Assembly: GCA_017559845.1 (NCBI GenBank)
Contig: JAFYQQ010000030.1
Span: forward strand, 1 to 64,000
DNA length: 64,000 bases
Origin: Bacteroidaceae bacterium
GTDB taxonomy: Bacteria > Bacteroidota > Bacteroidia > Bacteroidales > Bacteroidaceae
Direction: 5' to 3'
The translations under genes and the position numbers were made by a program. Below the pieces are notes generated by a model. It made no database searches. It saw only the letters and a program-made list of their open reading frames with translations, and was not told where the DNA came from. Below, in pieces: positions 1-8,612 of this stretch. Numbering within the stretch: position 1 is the stretch's first letter; each line of letters starts with the position of its first letter.

Positions 1-1656
1 GTTCAGATAGTTGCTGGGGTTGTCACAAAGCATGCTCAGGGGAGATTCCAGAATCATGTAAAGACCGAGCTGGTGGCAACGGGTACCCTGGCTCATGGGT
101 TCATAATAGTTAGCCACAAAGCGTCCCTTGCAGGAATTGAGCATGGCGCCCTGGGTATAGTCCATGGGACCGGCAGCCTGACGGATGAAGGGGATTTGCG
201 TGTCATACATCACCTGATCGCAGTCCTTATCGGCCCACTTCATCTGTTCCAGACCGGCAACACCTTCAAAGTTGATGGCGTTGGGGTAAGTACGGTTCAG
301 ACCAGCAGGTTTGAACGCTCCGTGGAAGTCGATGAGCATCTTGTACTTGGCACACATCGCTGCTGCACGATAATAGAAGTCGGTCATGGGCTGGTCATCG
401 CGGTCCATAAAGTCGACCTTGAATCCCTTGATACCCATTTCGCTGTAGTGGCGGCACACATTCTCCATGTCACGATCGAACGCCCAGTAGCCGGCCCACA
501 AAATCAGGCCTACGTTCTTCTGCTTGGCATATTCCACCAGTCCCTTCAGGTCAATCTGGGGAATCACCTGCATGAGGTCTGCCTTCTTGTTTACGGCCCA
601 GCCCTCGTCCAGAATCACATATTCGATACCCTTCTTAGAAGCGAAATCAATGTAATATTTATAAGTCTCGTTGTTGATACCGGCCTTGAAGTCCACACCA
701 GAGATGTTCCAGTAGTTCCACCAGTCCCAAGCCACCTTACCGGGGCGGATCCAAGAAATATCCTCCACACGGCTGGGCGCACCCAGGATATAGCTCAGGT
801 TGTTCTCGGCCATATCAATGTCCTTGCGGCTTACCATGGCGATGCGCCAGGGGAAGGTGCGGGGAGCCTCAACCTTTGCAATATAGTCGAAGCGAGTCTG
901 CACCAACATCTGCAAGTTGTTATGTCCGCCCTGCTTAATTTCGTTGGGATAGGGAGCATTGATGCCACGGAAGCGACTTCCGTCAGCAATCAGATAAAGA
1001 CCAGGATAGTTCTCCAGATGAGTCTCTGTGATACAGAGCTTCACACCTTTGGCCGCATTCACCACCAAAGGAAGGAAGCTGTAACGCTTGCCGTCGAGCT
1101 TGCTCAGGTTGGCTGTCTCGTAATAGTTCTCAAAAGAGTTCTTGAACTGAGCCTCGGGCGCGTTGTTGGCATTGAAATGGGGAACGTAGGGAACCACACA
1201 AGTGGGGTCGCCTGCAAACTTGTATTCCACGCCTTCGCTCAACACCTCAAAAGGTTTCTTCTCCTTGCTGGCGAAACGGTAGCAGATACCGTTGTCATAG
1301 GCGCGGAATTCAACCGCGTAGTTTCCAGAGAATTCCAGAGTCAGCACGTTGCAGTGGTCCTGCATAGTGGTCTGACGTGTGAAGGGCGAAGCAATCTCGG
1401 CATTGATCTCGCTGCGGCGTGCCTTCTTCACCTTGGCTGCCTCTCCCCAAGTTTTTCCTGTGCTGAGCTTCATACTGATAGCAGAAGGAGCCATTACCTG
1501 CTGTCCGTCTACCTGCACATCGTAGGTAAGCGTCTCACCCACCTGAATATTGGTAGCGACAGTACCGTCTGGCGACTTCAGTTCATACTGTTTCTGTGCA
1601 GTCATGGACAGCATGCCCATGAAACACAACAAAACGAAAGATGTTACTTTTCTCAT
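1..1656 (-). CDS. Glycoside hydrolase family 97 (SusB-like alpha-glucosidase/galactosidase), 3' end cut by the window
   Basis: Secreted or periplasmic enzyme that releases terminal alpha-linked glucose or galactose from oligosaccharides. The ATG at 1656 opens a signal peptide (MRKVTSFVLLCFMGMLSMTA, then Q). 552 codons are visible and the frame runs off base 1, so the C-terminal part (roughly 100 residues in this family) is missing. An N-terminal beta-sandwich is followed by the TIM barrel, seen in PGKVAWDWWNYWNISGVDFK, YVILDEGWAV and IKGFKVDFMDRDDQ. The segment YPNAINFEGVAGLEQMKW carries the two glutamates characteristic of the inverting, SusB-type branch, so alpha-glucosidase is my preferred reading (family knowledge plus inference). 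nagA lies 61 bp downstream of this gene's start on the same strand. No SusC/SusD pair is in view. Confidence 0.9.
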   Translation of the reverse strand, partial: MRKVTSFVLLCFMGMLSMTAQKQYELKSPDGTVATNIQVGETLTYDVQVDGQQVMAPSAISMKLSTGKTWGEAAKVKKARRSEINAEIASPFTRQTTMQDHCNVLTLEFSGNYAVEFRAYDNGICYRFASKEKKPFEVLSEGVEYKFAGDPTCVVPYVPHFNANNAPEAQFKNSFENYYETANLSKLDGKRYSFLPLVVNAAKGVKLCITETHLENYPGLYLIADGSRFRGINAPYPNEIKQGGHNNLQMLVQTRFDYIAKVEAPRTFPWRIAMVSRKDIDMAENNLSYILGAPSRVEDISWIRPGKVAWDWWNYWNISGVDFKAGINNETYKYYIDFASKKGIEYVILDEGWAVNKKADLMQVIPQIDLKGLVEYAKQKNVGLILWAGYWAFDRDMENVCRHYSEMGIKGFKVDFMDRDDQPMTDFYYRAAAMCAKYKMLIDFHGAFKPAGLNRTYPNAINFEGVAGLEQMKWADKDCDQVMYDTQIPFIRQAAGPMDYTQGAMLNSCKGRFVANYYEPMSQGTRCHQLGLYMILESPLSMLCDNPSNYLN

Positions 1657-1717
1657 TGTTTGATTAAAAATGGTTTTATTGATGAAATTTGAAATTGTTC
1701 AATGAGGAAGGGCTTTT

Positions 1718-2881
1718 TCAGAATAGAGAATTCTCAACAATCTTACCCATCTGCCAAACGCAACGTACGTTCAAGTCGCCGTCCAGCACCATGATGTCGG
1801 CATCCTTTCCGCGGGAAAGTGAGCCCTTGCGATGATAGCAGTTCATGATGTGGGCTGGTGTTTCGGAACACATACGCACAGCGTCCTCCAATGGAATTTC
1901 CGCCTCGTTCACCGCCACTCGGATAAGACGGTCTGTGGTGGCAATGGAGCCGGCCAAAGCCGAACGGTCGCTCAGTTTACATACTCCGTCCTCAACCACC
2001 ACTCGGGGGTCGAAAGCAGAAGCATCACCCTCAATGGCAGCCACAGCCAATGCATCGGTGATAAGCGCCATACGCTCCACACCCTTAATCTTATATGCCA
2101 TACGCAGGATGGTGGGAGGTACATGGATGCCGTCGGCCACGCATTCGATTGTCATGTCATCAATCAGGTAAACACTTTCCACAGTACCCTCGTACTTATA
2201 CTCACGCTTGTTGTGGAATCCGGGCATGGCATTGTAAAAATGCGTTACATGGGTATATCCAGCATTGAATGCGGCCACCACATCAGTGTATTCGGCACAA
2301 GTGTGGGCAATACTGGGCAGAATGCCCTTGCTGGCACAATACTTTCCAAACTGCAAGGCGCCGGGGAGTTCGGGAGCCGCGTCCCAGCGTGCTATACATG
2401 AGCTTTTCTCCACCAAGGGGATGTATTCATTGGGGTCGGGATTCTTGATCCACTCGGGCATCTGCGCACCGGCTTTGGCACGGTTCAGGTAATGGCCTTC
2501 CAAGTGCAGGCCGAGAATGGGAGAATCCGGTTCCTTCATCAGTTTGTCACAAGTCTCTATCGCAGCCTCCAGCATGGGAACCGTACTGCTGCTCAATGTG
2601 GGGAACATACTTGTGGTACCAAATTTGGCATGAGCCGCCACTGCTGTGCGGAAAGCGTCTTCCGTTCCTTCCTGGAAATCGCGTCCGCCACCGCCGTGAA
2701 CATGCATTTCAATACCACCGGGCACCACAGTCATACCCTTCACGTCAATGATGTCAGCTCCAATGATTGCCAAGTCGCTGTTGGTCACTTCCAATATCTT
2801 GTTGTCACGCAGTATTACACTGCCATCCTTGAGCCACCCCTGTGGGGTCAAGATGCGGCCATTGATAATCTGTGTAAGCAT
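1718..2881 (-). CDS. nagA: N-acetylglucosamine-6-phosphate deacetylase
   Basis: Cytoplasmic amidohydrolase that turns GlcNAc-6-P into GlcN-6-P plus acetate, feeding amino-sugar catabolism or cell-wall recycling. The 387-residue product starts MLTQIINGRILTPQGW. The open frame extends upstream through glmM without support, so I take the ATG at 2881, just after a short A/T-rich leader. Family landmarks are the metal-binding GIEMHVHGGGGRDF, LGLHLEGHYLN, SIAHTCAEY, ATHFYNAMPGF-type THFYNAMPG, and the catalytic aspartate in ALITDALA. It lies 32 bp downstream of glmM on the same strand, so the two are almost certainly cotranscribed and link GlcNAc salvage to UDP-GlcNAc synthesis. Confidence 0.95.
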   Translation of the reverse strand: MLTQIINGRILTPQGWLKDGSVILRDNKILEVTNSDLAIIGADIIDVKGMTVVPGGIEMHVHGGGGRDFQEGTEDAFRTAVAAHAKFGTTSMFPTLSSSTVPMLEAAIETCDKLMKEPDSPILGLHLEGHYLNRAKAGAQMPEWIKNPDPNEYIPLVEKSSCIARWDAAPELPGALQFGKYCASKGILPSIAHTCAEYTDVVAAFNAGYTHVTHFYNAMPGFHNKREYKYEGTVESVYLIDDMTIECVADGIHVPPTILRMAYKIKGVERMALITDALAVAAIEGDASAFDPRVVVEDGVCKLSDRSALAGSIATTDRLIRVAVNEAEIPLEDAVRMCSETPAHIMNCYHRKGSLSRGKDADIMVLDGDLNVRCVWQMGKIVENSLF

Positions 2882-2913
2882 ATTTTTAGAATTTATCGGT
2901 TTGCTGTTTATTT

Positions 2914-4299
2914 TCAAATCATGGAAAGAATCACATTCATGATGTCCTTGCCCAGCTGGTCGGCCTCTTCCATTGTGGCCGCCTCGCTGTAGACGCGGAT
3001 AATGGGCTCCGTATTGCTCTTGCGCAGATGAACCCACTTGTCAGGGAAATCAATCTTCACACCGTCCACATCATTCACTTCCTCGTTGCTGTATATCTCC
3101 TTCACCTTCTCCAGGATGGCATCCACGTCTGTTCCTGCGGTCAGGTCTATGCGGTTCTTTGCAATGCAATAGGGAGGATAGGTGGCACGCAACTCGCTGG
3201 TCTTCATCCCCTTCTTGGCAAGATAAGTCAGAATCAGGGCGATACCCACCAAAGCATCGCGTCCGTAATGGGCAGCAGGATAAATGACACCGCCATTTCC
3301 TTCACCACCGATGACTGCTCCCTGTTCCTTCATCTTGGTCACCACATTCACCTCGCCTACTGCCGAAGCGAAATACTCCTGGCCATACTTTTTCGTCACG
3401 TCGCGCAAAGCTCGCGTACTGCTCAGGTTGCTCACAGTATTGCCCGGGGTGTGCTGAAGAATGTAGTCAGCCACAGTCACAAGAGTGTATTCCTCGCCAT
3501 ACATAGTGCCGTCCTCGCAGAAAAGGGCAAGGCGGTCCACATCGGGATCTACCACAAAGGCAATGTCATGCTCGCCCTTCTCCATCAAAGCCTTTATATC
3601 GCAAAGGTTCTTTTCCAGCGGTTCGGGATTGTGCTGGAAGTCTCCGGTAGGTTCGGTAAAGAGTCCGGTTACGGTCTTCACGCCCAACTGTTCAAGAAGT
3701 TTGGGAAGGATTACACCGCCCACGCTGTTCACGCTGTCAAAGGCCACCTTGAAGTCGGCCTTGGCAATGGCATCCGCATCAACCAGATCCAACGCCAGTA
3801 CCATGTCGATGTGCTTCTGGTCGTAAGTATTATCCTCGCGATACTGGCCCAGATGATCCACATCCGCATACTCAAAGTCTTCAGCCTCAGCAATACGAAG
3901 CACCTCGTTGCCCTCTTCCTTGTTCAGGAATTCGCCCTTTTCGTTCAACAGTTTCAAGGCATTCCACATGCGGGGATTGTGGCTGGCAGTAATGATGATG
4001 CCGCCACAAGCGCCTTCCATGGTTACAGCGACCTCGGTTGTAGGGGTTGTGGCCAGGCCGATGTCCACCACATCAAAGCCCATGCCCATCAAGGTTCCAC
4101 ACACTACGTTCTTTACCATCTCACCGCTTATACGGGCATCGCGTCCCACAACAATCTTGTTGCTCTCAACCTTGGTTGTGCGTCGTATCAATGTGGCATA
4201 AGCCGAAGTGAACTTTACGATATCCAATGGATTAAGGGTATCACCGGCTGGTCCTCCGATGGTTCCGCGGATACCTGAAATAGATTTGATAAGTGTCAT
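2914..4299 (-). CDS. glmM: Phosphoglucosamine mutase (alpha-D-phosphohexomutase family)
   Basis: Interconverts GlcN-6-P and GlcN-1-P for UDP-GlcNAc, peptidoglycan and LPS synthesis; a phosphomannomutase activity cannot be excluded from sequence alone. The 461-residue product is full length. The phosphoserine loop is IIITASHNPRMWNALK (about residues 98-113), the Mg2+ loop is DPDVDRLALF, the sugar-specificity loop is GGEGNGGVIYP and the phosphate-binding loop is RKSNTEPIIRVY. It is the first gene of the glmM-nagA operon. A Bacteroidetes-type promoter lies 50-80 bp upstream on the minus strand. Confidence 0.93.
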   Translation of the reverse strand: MTLIKSISGIRGTIGGPAGDTLNPLDIVKFTSAYATLIRRTTKVESNKIVVGRDARISGEMVKNVVCGTLMGMGFDVVDIGLATTPTTEVAVTMEGACGGIIITASHNPRMWNALKLLNEKGEFLNKEEGNEVLRIAEAEDFEYADVDHLGQYREDNTYDQKHIDMVLALDLVDADAIAKADFKVAFDSVNSVGGVILPKLLEQLGVKTVTGLFTEPTGDFQHNPEPLEKNLCDIKALMEKGEHDIAFVVDPDVDRLALFCEDGTMYGEEYTLVTVADYILQHTPGNTVSNLSSTRALRDVTKKYGQEYFASAVGEVNVVTKMKEQGAVIGGEGNGGVIYPAAHYGRDALVGIALILTYLAKKGMKTSELRATYPPYCIAKNRIDLTAGTDVDAILEKVKEIYSNEEVNDVDGVKIDFPDKWVHLRKSNTEPIIRVYSEAATMEEADQLGKDIMNVILSMI

Positions 4300-4349
4300 A
4301 TTATTCTTGCAATTTTATTTTTAATGGTATAAATCAAATAATTCGTCTA

Positions 4350-4380
4350 CAAAATTAGTCAAAAGTTGTGGCTTGACAAA
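4350..4380 (-). promoter_or_regulatory. Candidate promoter of glmM-nagA
   Basis: On the minus strand the -7 box TAATTTTG is at 4357-4350. A TTTG -33 box is at 4380-4377, leaving a 19-bp spacer, which is the canonical Bacteroidetes spacing. The position is right for glmM, whose ATG is at 4299. Confidence 0.6.
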
Positions 4381-4511
4381 GTTTTTTTCCAAGTTTGTTA
4401 CGCGCGTAAACATTTGTTTAGAAACGGAACAGAAATACAACATTATTTCACACTTACGTTTCCCCTCTCGGGCTGGCATCCAAATCGACCCAGGAAAAGA
4501 CAACAAGCCCA

Positions 4512-4595
4512 CTTACATCGGCATGTAAAAGTCTTTACCTCGGGACGTAAATTTATTTACCACGCGACGTAAAAAAGTTTACGCCTAAATGTTAA
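4512..4595. repeat. Array A: four-unit 22-bp phased dyad array (TTTAC-N8-GTAAA-N4)
   Basis: TTTAC (first unit CTTAC) starts at 4512, 4534, 4556 and 4578. GTAAA (last unit GTTAA) starts at 4525, 4547, 4569 and 4591. Both words therefore recur at exactly 22 bp while the 8-nt centres and 4-nt linkers differ between units. Half-sites alternate in orientation. A related perfect palindrome, TAAACATTTGTTTA, sits at 4407-4420. The array lies in the intergenic region between divergent glmM and the gene at 4702. It does not resemble a CRISPR, a tandem minisatellite or a terminator. Confidence 0.85.
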
Positions 4596-4687
4596 TCCGA
4601 GCGGAAGACGACAAACCTACCGTAAGCGGATTTCTTAAAAAAAGATAAATAATGAGGGTAAGGCATGCGCATTTCCAGGATTTGATA

Positions 4688-4695
4688 TATCTTTG
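4688..4695 (+). promoter_or_regulatory. Candidate -7 promoter box TATCTTTG, 6 bp before an ATG
   Basis: The TAnnTTTG consensus is exact. The ATG of the next gene is at 4702, so transcription would be expected to start at or next to the start codon, predicting a leaderless mRNA. The in-frame upstream TTG at 4693 lies inside the box and cannot be the start if this is the promoter. Confidence 0.55.
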
Positions 4696-4701
4696 CAACC
4701 G

Positions 4702-5400
4702 ATGAGACGTTTTTTATCCATATTCCTCCTCATAACGTGCGTTGCCTGCTTGCAGCCGTTGTCTGCCCAAGAAGTGCAGACAGCGGTGACAGACTCTGCA
4801 GAATATCTGCCCAGCCAGAGCGTTCTTTCGCTGCAGCCCATGTCCATCAGGTATGCCCCTATATGGATGCACCACGGTCCCTTGGGCACATGGGATCTGC
4901 ATGAAGGATTTAACGCCAACGTGGACTTGGGTGTCCGCATTGGTTGGGGGAAATACAACCCATGGAAGGGAGGCTCGTTCTTCACCAATTTCAATGCCCT
5001 CTACGTACAGCCGCTCAGCAAAGACCGCAAGTGGAATATGGCATTGGGCGGATACTATTCCAACTTCAAGATGTGGGGAGACCGAAAGAATTCCGTCGGA
5101 CTGATGGGAATCGTTGATTACCAAATAAATGAGCGGATGAACGCCGGTGTGTTTCTGGTGCACGATTTCGGACTGATGGGCGACAAACATTTCCCCTATT
5201 CCCCATGCCCCTGGATGGATAATCCCTCCACCACGATAGGTGCCGACTGGGGTATAAAAGTGAATGACAAAGTACGTTTCAACGTGAGCATGTCATACAC
5301 CCGCCACCACGGAGACGGATTCGGCCCCAAGCTCAATCCTTCGCAACAAATCACACCGGATTTGCCGCAACAAACGCCCTCTGACCGCAGAGGACGATAA
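4702..5400 (+). CDS. Exported protein of unknown function, probably outer-membrane associated
   Basis: Product of 232 residues starting MRRFLSIFLLITCVACLQPL, a clear signal peptide ending near LSAQ. I do not recognise the family. The mature part alternates aromatic and polar residues in short amphipathic stretches (FFTNFNALYVQPL, NMALGGYYSNFKMWGD, AGVFLVHDFGLMG, VRFNVSMSYTRHH). This suggests a small beta-barrel or beta-rich envelope protein (inference). The C-terminus is a low-complexity Pro/Gln/Arg tail. It stands alone between glmM, which is divergent, and the IMP cyclohydrolase operon. Confidence 0.7.
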   Translation: MRRFLSIFLLITCVACLQPLSAQEVQTAVTDSAEYLPSQSVLSLQPMSIRYAPIWMHHGPLGTWDLHEGFNANVDLGVRIGWGKYNPWKGGSFFTNFNALYVQPLSKDRKWNMALGGYYSNFKMWGDRKNSVGLMGIVDYQINERMNAGVFLVHDFGLMGDKHFPYSPCPWMDNPSTTIGADWGIKVNDKVRFNVSMSYTRHHGDGFGPKLNPSQQITPDLPQQTPSDRRGR

Positions 5401-5519
5401 ACGCTTCTGCAAGGCGGAAATCCTCCCATTATTTCCCGCAAAAACAGCACTTTTGTCTTATTTTCAAAATTTTGCGGAAATTCTCCACTTTCCAGGCCCG
5501 TTATTTGCAATAAAAGTTG

Positions 5520-5527
5520 TACTTTTG
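5520..5527 (+). promoter_or_regulatory. Candidate -7 box TACTTTTG for the purH(N)-mre-rod operon
   Basis: Exact TAnnTTTG match 39 bp upstream of the ATG at 5567. No convincing TTTG -33 box is at the usual spacing. Confidence 0.5.
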
Positions 5528-5566
5528 CAAAAGTAATGTAATTAGCATTGAACTAAACATATCGAT

Positions 5567-6160
5567 ATGGCAGAAAATAAGAAAATTAAAAGAGCTTTGG
5601 TGTCCGTTTTCCACAAAGACGGAATCGATGAAATCCTGCGCACATTGCATGCCCAGGGAGTAGAATTGTTGTCAACCGGTGGCACACAGTCTTTCATTGA
5701 ATCATTGGGCATTCCCTGCACCGCTGTTGAGAATGTAACCTCATACCCCAGCATCTTGGGCGGACGCGTGAAGACCTTGCACCCCAAAATTTTCGGCGGC
5801 ATTCTGGGACGTCGCGACTTGGAAGGCGACCAGGCACAGATGGCACAATATGAAATCCCCGAAATCGACCTGGTCATTGTTGACCTCTACCCCTTCGAGG
5901 ATACCGTGGCCAGCGGAGCTTCCGATGCAGACATCATTGAGAAGATTGACATCGGCGGCATCAGCCTCATCCGCGCTGGAGCAAAGAACTTCAAGGACGT
6001 AATCATCGTTCCCAGCAAAGCAGAATACAAGCCCCTGCTCGACCTTCTGCAGCAGAAGAACGGCACTTCAGACATTGAAGACCGCAAATGGTTTGCCACC
6101 CAGGCTTTCGGCGTAAGCAGCCACTACGACACAGCTATTCACAACTGGTTCAGCAAGTAA
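5567..6160 (+). CDS. purH: Stand-alone IMP cyclohydrolase (N-terminal, MGS-like domain of PurH)
   Basis: Catalyses closure of FAICAR to IMP, the last step of de novo purine synthesis. The 197-residue product aligns only with the N-terminal cyclohydrolase half of bifunctional PurH (usually about 500 residues): RALVSVFHKDG, ELLSTGGTQSFIES, GGRVKTLHPKIFGGIL, IDLVIVDLYPFE and IGGISLIRAGAKNFKDV. It ends with its own TAA at the domain boundary, and mreB starts 7 bp later, so the AICAR transformylase domain is absent here and must be encoded elsewhere. No frameshifted remnant of that domain lies downstream. It is the first gene of the shape operon, as full-length purH is in related genera. Confidence 0.92.
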   Translation: MAENKKIKRALVSVFHKDGIDEILRTLHAQGVELLSTGGTQSFIESLGIPCTAVENVTSYPSILGGRVKTLHPKIFGGILGRRDLEGDQAQMAQYEIPEIDLVIVDLYPFEDTVASGASDADIIEKIDIGGISLIRAGAKNFKDVIIVPSKAEYKPLLDLLQQKNGTSDIEDRKWFATQAFGVSSHYDTAIHNWFSK

Positions 6161-6166
6161 AGAAAC

Positions 6167-7186
6167 ATGAAGTGGTTTTCCCTTAGCAAAGAAATTGCAA
6201 TGGACTTGGGAACCGCCAACACAATCATCATAAGCGATGGCAAGATTGTGGTGGACGAGCCCAGCGTCGTTGCCCTTGACCGCCACAGCGAGCGAATGAT
6301 TGCCGTGGGCGACAAGGCAAAGATGATGTATGAAAAGACCAGTCCGGAAATTCGCACCATCCGTCCTCTGCGAGATGGTGTGATTGCCGACTTCAACGCC
6401 TGCGAGCAGATGATGCGCGGACTCATCAAAATGGTCCACAAGAGCAACCGCCTGTTCACCCCCAGCCTGAAAATGGTCATCGGCGTTCCCAGCGGCAGCA
6501 CGGAAGTGGAATTGCGTGCCGTGCGCGACAGTGCCGAGCATGCCGGCGGCCGCGAGGTCTATCTCATCTACGAGCCCATGGCAGCAGCTATCGGTGTGGG
6601 AATTGACGTATTGGCCCCCGAGGGCAACATGATTGTGGACATCGGCGGCGGAAGCACCGAGATTGCGGTCATCTCACTGGGTGGAATCGTGGCAGACAAG
6701 AGTTTGCGCACGGCTGGTGACGACCTTACAGCGGACATCCAGGAATACATGAGCCGCCAGCACAACGTGAAAGTCAGCGAGCGTATGGCCGAACGTATCA
6801 AGATCAATGTGGGCGCAGCCCTGACCGACCTTGGCGACGAGGCACCCGAAGACTATATCGTGTACGGCCCCAACCGTATCACAGCCCTGCCCATGAAGGT
6901 TCCCGTTTGTTATCAGGAAATCGCCCACTGTCTGGAAAAGACCATTGCCAAGATTGAGACCGCCGTTCTGAACGCGCTGGAAGACACTCCTCCCGAACTG
7001 TATGCCGACATTGTACACAACGGCATCTACCTGACCGGAGGCGGTGCGCTGCTCAGAGGTTTGGCAAGACGTCTGCAGGACAAGATCAACATTCCCTTCC
7101 ACGTAGCGGACGACCCCCTGCACAGTGTAGCCAAAGGAACAGGCATTGCACTGAAGAATATTCACAACTTTACCTTCCTAATGTAA
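6167..7186 (+). CDS. mreB: Rod-shape-determining actin homologue MreB
   Basis: Cytoplasmic actin-like ATPase that forms membrane-bound filaments and positions the RodA-PBP2 elongation machine. The 339-residue product is full length. It starts MKWFSLSKEIAMDLGTANT (membrane-binding tip plus phosphate-1 DLGTANT). Further landmarks are EPMAAAIGVG (connect-1), NMIVDIGGGSTEIAVIS (phosphate-2) and YLTGGGALLRGLARRL (adenosine motif). It is tightly packed after the cyclohydrolase gene (6-bp gap) and followed by mreC. Confidence 0.97.
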   Translation: MKWFSLSKEIAMDLGTANTIIISDGKIVVDEPSVVALDRHSERMIAVGDKAKMMYEKTSPEIRTIRPLRDGVIADFNACEQMMRGLIKMVHKSNRLFTPSLKMVIGVPSGSTEVELRAVRDSAEHAGGREVYLIYEPMAAAIGVGIDVLAPEGNMIVDIGGGSTEIAVISLGGIVADKSLRTAGDDLTADIQEYMSRQHNVKVSERMAERIKINVGAALTDLGDEAPEDYIVYGPNRITALPMKVPVCYQEIAHCLEKTIAKIETAVLNALEDTPPELYADIVHNGIYLTGGGALLRGLARRLQDKINIPFHVADDPLHSVAKGTGIALKNIHNFTFLM

Positions 7187-7248
7187 AAACCTGTGGCCGG
7201 TTCTGACAAAAACACAATGCCCGAACCGGCCGAACTTATAACAACGAT

Positions 7249-8088
7249 TTGCAAAGTTTTATTGATCGTTTACTCCAATATGCCCACTGGGTGCTCTTCC
7301 TTATCCTGGAAGTCCTCAGTGGGTGGATGCTTTTCAGATTCAATGCGTACCAGGGAAGCGTCTGGTTTACCCAAGCCAACGCCGTGGCCGGGCAAGTATT
7401 GGACTATGAAGCAAAACTGCTGCAATTCATACACTTGAAGGATCTGAACGGCCAACTCACCCAGGACATTCTGCAACTGCAACAAGAGAACGATTCCATG
7501 CGCACCTTGTTGGCACAACTTACCCAGGACAGTTCATACACACAAAAGATTCAGGCGGATTTACTCGCTGGCGAGAAACTGATTCCCGCACACGTCATTT
7601 CCAACAGCATTAAGCAGAAGGACAACTTCATCACCCTGGACAAGGGTTCGAAAGACGGGATACGGACAGAAATGGGAGTGGTGAGCGGAACCGGAATCGT
7701 GGGCATCACCTATCTGGTGAGCAACCACTTCTCTGTGGTGCTTCCTATCCTGAACACCCATTCCAACATAAGTTGCCGTCTAAGGGGAACAAACTACTTC
7801 GGCAGCCTGAAGTGGAGCGGCGGAAGTCCGCTACAGGCATACATGGACGACATTCCCCGCCACGCGCGTTGCAAGATTGGCGATGTGGTGGAAACCAGCG
7901 GTTTCAGCAGCGTATTCCCAGCCGGAATATTTGTGGGCAAAGTCATCCAGATAAACAACTCCAAGGACGGTCTTTCCTATCGGCTCGAAGTACAGCTCAG
8001 TACAGACCTGGCCAAAATTCGCGATGTATGTATAGTGTCAAACAGCCGACAGGCAGAGTTGGATTCCCTGCAAAGACAAGCCAAGTGA
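7249..8088 (+). CDS. mreC: Rod-shape-determining protein MreC, probable TTG start
   Basis: Periplasmic scaffold that links MreB to PBP2. The 279-residue product has one N-terminal membrane segment (WVLFLILEVLSGWMLFRF), a coiled coil around residues 65-105 and the MreC beta-barrel domain (DNFITLDKGSKDGIRTEMGV, VVETSGFSSVFPAGIFVGKV). There is no ATG in frame between the upstream stop at 7204 and the membrane helix. The TTG at 7249 gives an N-terminus that fits the family, whereas the first ATG (7328) would remove most of the membrane anchor. mreD follows 4 bp later. Confidence 0.92.
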   Translation: MQSFIDRLLQYAHWVLFLILEVLSGWMLFRFNAYQGSVWFTQANAVAGQVLDYEAKLLQFIHLKDLNGQLTQDILQLQQENDSMRTLLAQLTQDSSYTQKIQADLLAGEKLIPAHVISNSIKQKDNFITLDKGSKDGIRTEMGVVSGTGIVGITYLVSNHFSVVLPILNTHSNISCRLRGTNYFGSLKWSGGSPLQAYMDDIPRHARCKIGDVVETSGFSSVFPAGIFVGKVIQINNSKDGLSYRLEVQLSTDLAKIRDVCIVSNSRQAELDSLQRQAK

Positions 8089-8092
8089 TTTT

Positions 8093-8599
8093 ATGATTAT
8101 ACGAGAACTTATCCATCTTTTACAGTTGCTTGTACTGGTATCGCTACAGGTTCTGGTGTTCAACCACATGCACCTGTTTGGCTATGCCACCCCAATGGTG
8201 TACATCTGCTTCCTGTTGTATTTCCCTCTCAACTATTCGCGCTGCGGCATCCTTTTCTGGGGATTCATCATAGGACTCCTGACAGACATTTTCTCCAACA
8301 CGCCCGGCGTTGGTGCGGCATCCACCACACTGGCCGCCATGCTTCAGCCCGTTCTGCTGCGTGCCATGGCACCAAAAGACAGCACCGAGGACATGATGCC
8401 CAATTTCCAGACAATGGGATACGGCAACTATGCCCGTTTTTTCATCATACTCATTGTCATCCACCACCTGCTGGTCTTCCTGCTTGAGAGTTTCTCTTAT
8501 TTCGACTCCCTTTACCTTGTCTTGTCCTGCGCCAGCAGCATTGTGCTGACCACCAGCATTGTCTGGGCAATGGAACACCTGTTGAACCGCAAATCATAA
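8093..8599 (+). CDS. mreD: Rod-shape-determining membrane protein MreD
   Basis: Small integral membrane component of the elongasome. The 168-residue product has about five hydrophobic segments and the Bacteroidetes MreD pattern (MHLFGYATPMVYICFLLYFP, GFIIGLLTDIFSNTPGVGAA). It lies between mreC and mrdA in a close operon. Identification rests on position plus topology and these motifs. Confidence 0.92.
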   Translation: MIIRELIHLLQLLVLVSLQVLVFNHMHLFGYATPMVYICFLLYFPLNYSRCGILFWGFIIGLLTDIFSNTPGVGAASTTLAAMLQPVLLRAMAPKDSTEDMMPNFQTMGYGNYARFFIILIVIHHLLVFLLESFSYFDSLYLVLSCASSIVLTTSIVWAMEHLLNRKS

Positions 8600-8612
8600 G
8601 CATTGAGGCATA

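Noticed and set aside
73..1692. Long plus-strand open frame (539 codons) antisense to the GH97 gene
   Set aside because: Its translation has no signal, domain or composition of a real protein, and the minus strand encodes a well-supported GH97 enzyme. The same applies to the long antisense frames at 8634-10529, 19985-21928, 54252-56192 and 61844-63763, which arise from GC-rich codon structure of the true genes.
4321..4572. Small frames on both strands across the 4.3-4.6 kb gap
   Set aside because: They run through array A and a promoter, with no protein-like features.
4512..4595. CRISPR array
   Set aside because: The repeated units are 5-nt half-sites with 8- and 4-nt fillers, not 25-40-nt repeats with spacers of similar length, and there are no cas genes. 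The same holds for the other four arrays.
5567..6160. Frameshifted full-length purH
   Set aside because: The next gene, mreB, begins 7 bp after the stop, so there is no remnant of the transformylase domain in any frame.
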